Source of the DNA: Scatomorpha sp036653715
GTDB taxonomy: Bacteria; Bacillota; Clostridia; Oscillospirales; Oscillospiraceae
Length of the DNA: 17,743 bases
Assembly (NCBI GenBank): GCA_036653715.1
Contig: JAVVTL010000033.1
Coordinates: forward strand, 1 to 17,743
Direction of reading: 5' to 3'
Position numbers and translations under genes: made by a program. The notes under the pieces are model-generated. The model saw only the letters and a program-made list of their open reading frames with translations, did no database searches and was not told where the DNA came from. Numbering within the stretch: the first letter of the stretch is position 1; each line of letters starts with the position of its first letter. Shown one piece after another: positions 14,602 to 17,743 of the stretch.

Positions 14602-15477
14602 ATGAAAAATATATTTGAGCCGCAAAAACGCCTCGCGGCGATAAACGACATATCCGGCCTCGGCAAGTGCTCGCTCACGGTCGCCCTGCCCGTGGTCTCC
14701 GCCACGGGTGTGGAATGCGCCTGCCTGCCGACGGCCCTGCTGTCCACGCACACCGGCGAGTTCTCCGGCTTCACGAGGCTTGACCTCTCCGGCGAGCTGC
14801 TGCCGATTGCGGAGCACTGGCGCTCCGTCGGCGTGCGATTTGACGCCGTGTATTCCGGCTACCTCGCCTCGCCCGAGCAGGCGCTGCTCGTTGAGCGCGT
14901 CATCGACACGATTGCCGACGGGGACACGCTCGTCATCGTTGACCCCGCCATGGCGGACAACGGCGAATACTACTCCGGCTTCGACTCGCGCATGTGCGCC
15001 GCCTTTGCGAGCCTCTGCGGCAGAGCCTCCGTCATCACCCCGAACGTCACCGAGGCGGCGCTGCTTGCCGGCCTTCCCCTGCACCCCGCGCCCCACGGGC
15101 GGGAATATATCGACGGGCTTATGACCGCGCTCTCCGCGCTCTGCCAAGGCGTCATCGCCATAACGGGCGTGCGCCCCGCCGAGGGGGCCATCGGCTATGT
15201 CGTCCGCGACCGCGCGGGCAATCGTCTCCAGGCGATGGGTCAGGCATATGACGGCACGTTCTACGGCACCGGGGACATTTTTGCCTCCTCCTTCGCGGCT
15301 CTGCTCACGCGCGGCGCCTCCGTATCCGACGCCCTCTCCGCCGCCGCCTCGCTGGTGGAGGACAGCGTTCACCGCACACTCCTGCGCGACACCCCGCGCC
15401 GCTTCGGCGTAGATTTCGAGAGCGCCCTGCCCGCCTACCTCGCAAACGTCAGCCGCATCTTCAGCCGCGACATATAA
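14602..15477 (+). CDS. pdxY: Pyridoxamine/pyridoxal kinase (PdxY-like, ribokinase fold)
   Basis: It phosphorylates a B6 vitamer (pyridoxal, pyridoxamine or pyridoxine) with ATP in the salvage pathway to pyridoxal phosphate. The 291-residue protein begins with the family pattern AAINDISGLGKCSLTVALPV (12-31). The metal/phosphate motif is DPAMADNGEYYSGF (114-127), the TPNVTEAALL motif is at 146-155, and the anion-hole/catalytic motif GTGD (222-225) supplies D225. ThiD-type kinases share the fold, but the DNGEYY motif is characteristic of the PdxY/PdxK branch. The frame is closed by a TGA at 14581, so ATG 14602 is the first possible ATG. A bidirectional terminator follows. It is separated from citrate synthase by 63 nt with no clear terminator between. 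Confidence 0.9.
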   Translation: MKNIFEPQKRLAAINDISGLGKCSLTVALPVVSATGVECACLPTALLSTHTGEFSGFTRLDLSGELLPIAEHWRSVGVRFDAVYSGYLASPEQALLVERVIDTIADGDTLVIVDPAMADNGEYYSGFDSRMCAAFASLCGRASVITPNVTEAALLAGLPLHPAPHGREYIDGLMTALSALCQGVIAITGVRPAEGAIGYVVRDRAGNRLQAMGQAYDGTFYGTGDIFASSFAALLTRGASVSDALSAAASLVEDSVHRTLLRDTPRRFGVDFESALPAYLANVSRIFSRDI

Positions 15478-15490
15478 GCGCACCAAACAC

Positions 15491-15529
15491 AAAAGAGAAG
15501 GACAGTCAACCGACCGCCCTTCTCTTTTT
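15491..15529 (+). terminator. Terminator between convergent pdxY-like and MATE genes
   Basis: AAAAGAGAAGG (15491-15501) pairs with CCTTCTCTTTT (15518-15528) around a 16-nt loop, followed by a further T. The A-rich left side gives a U-tract on the minus strand as well, so it can serve both the kinase gene and the MATE gene that ends at 15565. Confidence 0.85.
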
Positions 15530-15564
15530 CGCCCTCTGCCCGCCAATGCCGCGGAGGGGGATGC

Positions 15565-16917
15565 TTATTTTTTTCGCGCACAGAGCTTTCTTTTTACAAG
15601 CACCGCAAATAGGACGGAAAGCAAATCTGCAATGGGCATACTGAAAAACAACGCCACAATCGGTGAGATGGGCAGGCCGCCAAATGTAATTAGCGAGGGA
15701 ATAAGATACACCAAGGGAATCAGAAAGAAAACCTGCCTTGATAAAATCAGCAGCACCGATGCAAATTCATGCTCAGTCACTTGCAGGAGCATCATGTCGG
15801 TATACAGAACCCCGACAAACGGAAAGCCGATAAAAACGATAAGCAAAATGGTCTTTGCCATTGCAAGTATTTCATGACTGCCGCCAAAAACAGCGGCAAT
15901 ATTTTGCCCAAGTGTCATCATCAGCAGCAAGGCCGCCACACCATAGGTACCGCATAAAAGCATAGTCCGTTTTGAAACGCTTGCTATTTTTTCATCCCCG
16001 CCATTTCCGCTGAAGTATGAAATAATGTTTTGTACCCCCTGCGTCAGCCCGACAATCGGCATTAAAGCAAAGCTGTAAATACGCTGGACAATGCTAAAGG
16101 CGGCAAGGTGCGACATGGAGCCGAGAGCTAACAGCCTTGAATTCACAACGAAGCCCGTGCAGCCTCCCAGCACCTGAATTGTTGTTTGCGCAATTCCGAG
16201 CTTGAACAGCTCGCCTGCGGAGAGGAAAAAGCCCCGAACCGTCAGCGGCGTCTTGCAGAGCCAAAGCTTTTTTCTGACTAAAAACACGACACAGCAGAGG
16301 GCGCATACCACTTCACTGACCAATGTCCCCCAGGCAAGCCCGGCCATGCCCATTTTGAAAACAAACGCAAAAATAAAATTGAAAACAATATCAATCAAAA
16401 CAGCCGCTGTAATAATTTTGACCTCCGCCTTCGGAAAACCAAAAGCGCGGATACAGCAGCTCAGGGTGTATCCGATGCTGCTGAAAATGTTGTTCAGAAG
16501 TTGAATTCGCAAATACTGCTCTGCCATCACAAAGATTTCCCCATCGGCACCTAAGGCTGTCAATATTTTGGGCAAGGTGAAAAAGCACAGCAGAGATATT
16601 CCCGCCGACATGACCACGCTCATAATAACGCCGGTACGATAGCTTTCATTCAGACGCTTTGGGTCATTTAAATACCTTGCAATTAAAACGCCGGTTGACA
16701 TGGCAAACAGGGTTTGCAGCGCCGTAAATATTGCCATCACCGGAGAGATTAACGCCATCGCAGACAGCGCACTGTCACCGACACCGGGCAAATTCCCCGC
16801 AAATGCAGTGTCCACAATCCCCGTCAGCATTTCAATCATCAACGATAGGATAGACGGAACACCAAAGATGAAAATAAGCTTGGTAAGTGATTTTTGCTCA
16901 TAAATATTATTTGTCAT
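15565..16917 (-). CDS. MATE family efflux transporter
   Basis: A multidrug and toxin extrusion protein of 450 residues in the inner membrane, exporting organic compounds with Na+ or H+. Two MatE halves are apparent: the first starts with KLIFIFGVPSILSLMIEMLTGIVDTAFAG and the second near ELFKLGIAQTTIQVLGGCTGFVVNSRL; about 12 hydrophobic segments can be counted, ending in a basic tail (KRKLCARKK). The ATG at 16917 is preferred because GGGGG lies 7 nt upstream; an in-frame start at 16959 would place the -10 box inside the gene. Base composition is clearly more AT-rich than the genes to the left. The substrate is unknown. The regulator gene upstream is probably its controller. Confidence 0.92.
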   Translation of the reverse strand: MTNNIYEQKSLTKLIFIFGVPSILSLMIEMLTGIVDTAFAGNLPGVGDSALSAMALISPVMAIFTALQTLFAMSTGVLIARYLNDPKRLNESYRTGVIMSVVMSAGISLLCFFTLPKILTALGADGEIFVMAEQYLRIQLLNNIFSSIGYTLSCCIRAFGFPKAEVKIITAAVLIDIVFNFIFAFVFKMGMAGLAWGTLVSEVVCALCCVVFLVRKKLWLCKTPLTVRGFFLSAGELFKLGIAQTTIQVLGGCTGFVVNSRLLALGSMSHLAAFSIVQRIYSFALMPIVGLTQGVQNIISYFSGNGGDEKIASVSKRTMLLCGTYGVAALLLMMTLGQNIAAVFGGSHEILAMAKTILLIVFIGFPFVGVLYTDMMLLQVTEHEFASVLLILSRQVFFLIPLVYLIPSLITFGGLPISPIVALFFSMPIADLLSVLFAVLVKRKLCARKK

Positions 16918-16936
16918 GCAGTTACCCCCAGCAAGA

Positions 16937-16979
16937 ATTATAGCAGGCAAATACGACACATAATGTCATGTTTGCCTGC
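16937..16979 (-). promoter_or_regulatory. MATE gene promoter overlapped by an inverted repeat
   Basis: On the minus strand TGCTATAAT forms an extended -10 (TATAAT at 16942-16937), directly after the inverted repeat GCAGGCAAA (16943-16951) / TTTGCCTGC (16971-16979). An inner GACA/TGTC pair (16955-16958, 16964-16967) strengthens the dyad. On the minus strand no U-tract follows, so an operator is more likely than a terminator for the regulator gene. On the plus strand it is followed by TCGTTTTTTT and would terminate antisense transcription. Confidence 0.5.
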
Positions 16980-17631
16980 TCGTTTTTTTATATTCTTCAT
17001 AGGAGATAAATTCACGTTCAAATTCAATCTCGGTAGGTTCAATTGTCCGGATATCGCTGCATTTCATGAGCTCATACACCGCGGAAAAGCAAAACAGGTA
17101 TAGCCCGTCCGACTTCAGCACATATCCGATTGGTGCAACGGTGATAGCTCCGTTGATTATGGCATAAAGCTCATCATCAAGACAGTGGTTGATTTTTTCG
17201 TAAACGGGGTCGTCTGTACTCACCTTTTCCGAAATCAGGTCGATACTGAAATACTGCTGTGCATCATTTTCAAACAACACGCTCAGCTCGGGAGCTATTA
17301 GGCATAATTTGTTGATAATGCTTTCCTTCTTTGGCACGGTTGAAAGACTGTCTGCAATCGTTAGGGCAAAAATGATTTGATGAATGTCCGAATCCGTGAA
17401 AAAGCTTGTGCTGAATTTATAGCTTTCGTCTATCCGCACCCCGCCGCCGACACCCTGCGTACAGTATACCGGAATCCCCATAGAGGATAGGCGATTGATG
17501 TCGCGTTCTATGGTTTTTACACTGACCTCAAAGTGGTGCGCAAGCTGCTTGTATGTTGTTTTTTTGTTTTTGAGCAGATAAATCAAAACTTCCAAATGCC
17601 GACTTTTTATTGCAATCACCGCCTGTCCCAT
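16966..17631 (-). CDS. YafY/WYL-type helix-turn-helix transcriptional regulator
   Basis: A 221-residue protein with an N-terminal winged helix (about 11-66): SRHLEVLIYLLKNKKTTYKQLAHHF, then the recognition segment VSVKTIERDINRL and the wing GGGVRID. This is the DeoR/YafY-like HTH_11 pattern. The C-terminal part (about 75-221) resembles the effector region of WYL-type regulators but is shorter than the usual 300-residue architecture, so the WYL assignment is tentative. The ATG at 17631 has AGGG 9 nt upstream; a GTG four codons later is possible. It lies 48 nt upstream of the MATE gene on the same strand and shares its AT-rich composition, which suggests a regulator-pump pair. Confidence 0.82.
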   Translation of the reverse strand: MGQAVIAIKSRHLEVLIYLLKNKKTTYKQLAHHFEVSVKTIERDINRLSSMGIPVYCTQGVGGGVRIDESYKFSTSFFTDSDIHQIIFALTIADSLSTVPKKESIINKLCLIAPELSVLFENDAQQYFSIDLISEKVSTDDPVYEKINHCLDDELYAIINGAITVAPIGYVLKSDGLYLFCFSAVYELMKCSDIRTIEPTEIEFEREFISYEEYKKTSRQT

Positions 17632-17651
17632 AAAATGCTGCCCTATAATAT

Positions 17652-17695
17652 AAACAGGCTGACGGATTTCATTTTGAAAATCCGTCAGCCTGTTT
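17652..17695 (-). terminator. Terminator of tRNA-Arg, abutting its 3' end
   Basis: An 18-bp perfect inverted repeat has arms 17652-17669 and 17678-17695 and an 8-nt loop. On the minus strand the stem begins at the base immediately after the tRNA CCA end and the distal arm runs into TTTATATTAT. The regulator gene starts 20 nt further on. Confidence 0.85.
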
Positions 17696-17743
17696 TGGTA
17701 CGCCTGACAGAATTCGAATCTGCGACCTTTGGAGTCGGAGTCC
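17696..17743 (-). tRNA. tRNA-Arg (anticodon CCG), partial, 5' end beyond the window
   Basis: On the minus strand the 3' acceptor CAGGCGT, discriminator A and encoded CCA end at 17696. The T-arm GCAGA-TTCGAAT-TCTGT and variable loop AGGTC are complete. The anticodon 3' stem TCCAA follows the loop CTCCGAC, giving anticodon CCG, which reads the arginine codon CGG. The D-arm and 5' acceptor are outside the window. Confidence 0.92.

Noticed and set aside
14536..14618. Plausible-looking short peptide bridging citrate synthase and the kinase gene (ends KWYNLKHEKYI)
   Set aside because: It has no start codon with a ribosome binding site in this stretch and overlaps the kinase start; probably chance.
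14596..15546. Minus-strand open frame of 316 codons opposite the pyridoxamine kinase
   Set aside because: Low-complexity Gly/Ala/Arg-rich shadow; the plus-strand frame carries all kinase motifs.
15478..17695. Prophage or integrative element next to tRNA-Arg
   Set aside because: No integrase, no phage genes and no duplicated tRNA 3' end were found in the window.
1..17743. CRISPR arrays, transposases, riboswitch aptamers and toxin-antitoxin pairs
   Set aside because: No regularly spaced identical repeats, transposase motifs, recognisable aptamer cores or paired small genes were seen on either strand.

Overview
The window looks like a draft or metagenome-assembled contig of an anaerobic, fairly high-GC member of the Firmicutes (Clostridia, probably Oscillospiraceae/Ruminococcaceae-like). 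The signs are strong GGAGG-type ribosome binding sites, sigma-A-like promoters, tRNA genes that encode their CCA ends, a DUF1385 (YqhQ-like) gene next to prmC, and an oxidative half-TCA gene set of the kind anaerobes use to make 2-oxoglutarate and glutamate. The genus cannot be fixed from this sequence alone. Two runs of exactly 100 N (3566-3665 and 8014-8113) are scaffolding gaps whose true length is unknown.

Layout, left to right. (1) 1-685, minus strand: a complete tRNA-Leu(CAA) with its own promoter, preceded in the transcription direction by a small Sfp-type 4'-phosphopantetheinyl transferase. A perfect 13-bp hairpin in the leader of that gene covers part of its ribosome binding site. 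(2) 858-8007, plus strand: a tightly packed housekeeping run of response regulator, histidine kinase, DUF1385 membrane protein, (gap), prmC, recA, recX, rimO and pgsA, with ATGA overlaps or very short spacers at most junctions; it runs into the second gap. (3) 8122-9467, minus strand: a membrane-anchored XRE-type regulator with a large extracytoplasmic domain, bounded by terminators on both sides. (4) 9565-14538: the oxidative TCA branch. Icd and a YbhJ-type aconitase form a minus-strand operon, and citrate synthase is divergently transcribed from a 208-217-bp AT-rich intergenic region holding two promoters and several symmetric or repeated motifs. (5) 14602-15477, plus strand: a pyridoxamine/pyridoxal kinase whose best promoter predicts a leaderless mRNA. 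(6) 15565-17743, minus strand: a visibly AT-richer module of a MATE efflux pump and a YafY/WYL-type regulator, next to a partial tRNA-Arg(CCG) with a large terminator.

How the genes work together. Citrate synthase, aconitase and isocitrate dehydrogenase carry oxaloacetate plus acetyl-CoA to 2-oxoglutarate with NADPH. RecA and RecX form the usual recombinase/modulator pair. PrmC methylates release factors and RimO modifies ribosomal protein S12; PgsA commits CDP-diacylglycerol to phosphatidylglycerol. The WYL-type regulator probably controls the adjacent MATE pump. I found no CRISPR array, transposase, prophage or defence system. The most interesting items are regulatory architectures: the occluded ribosome binding site, a promoter embedded in a terminator hairpin, an operator-like palindrome on the aconitase -10 box, a leaderless kinase mRNA, and the transmembrane one-component regulator.
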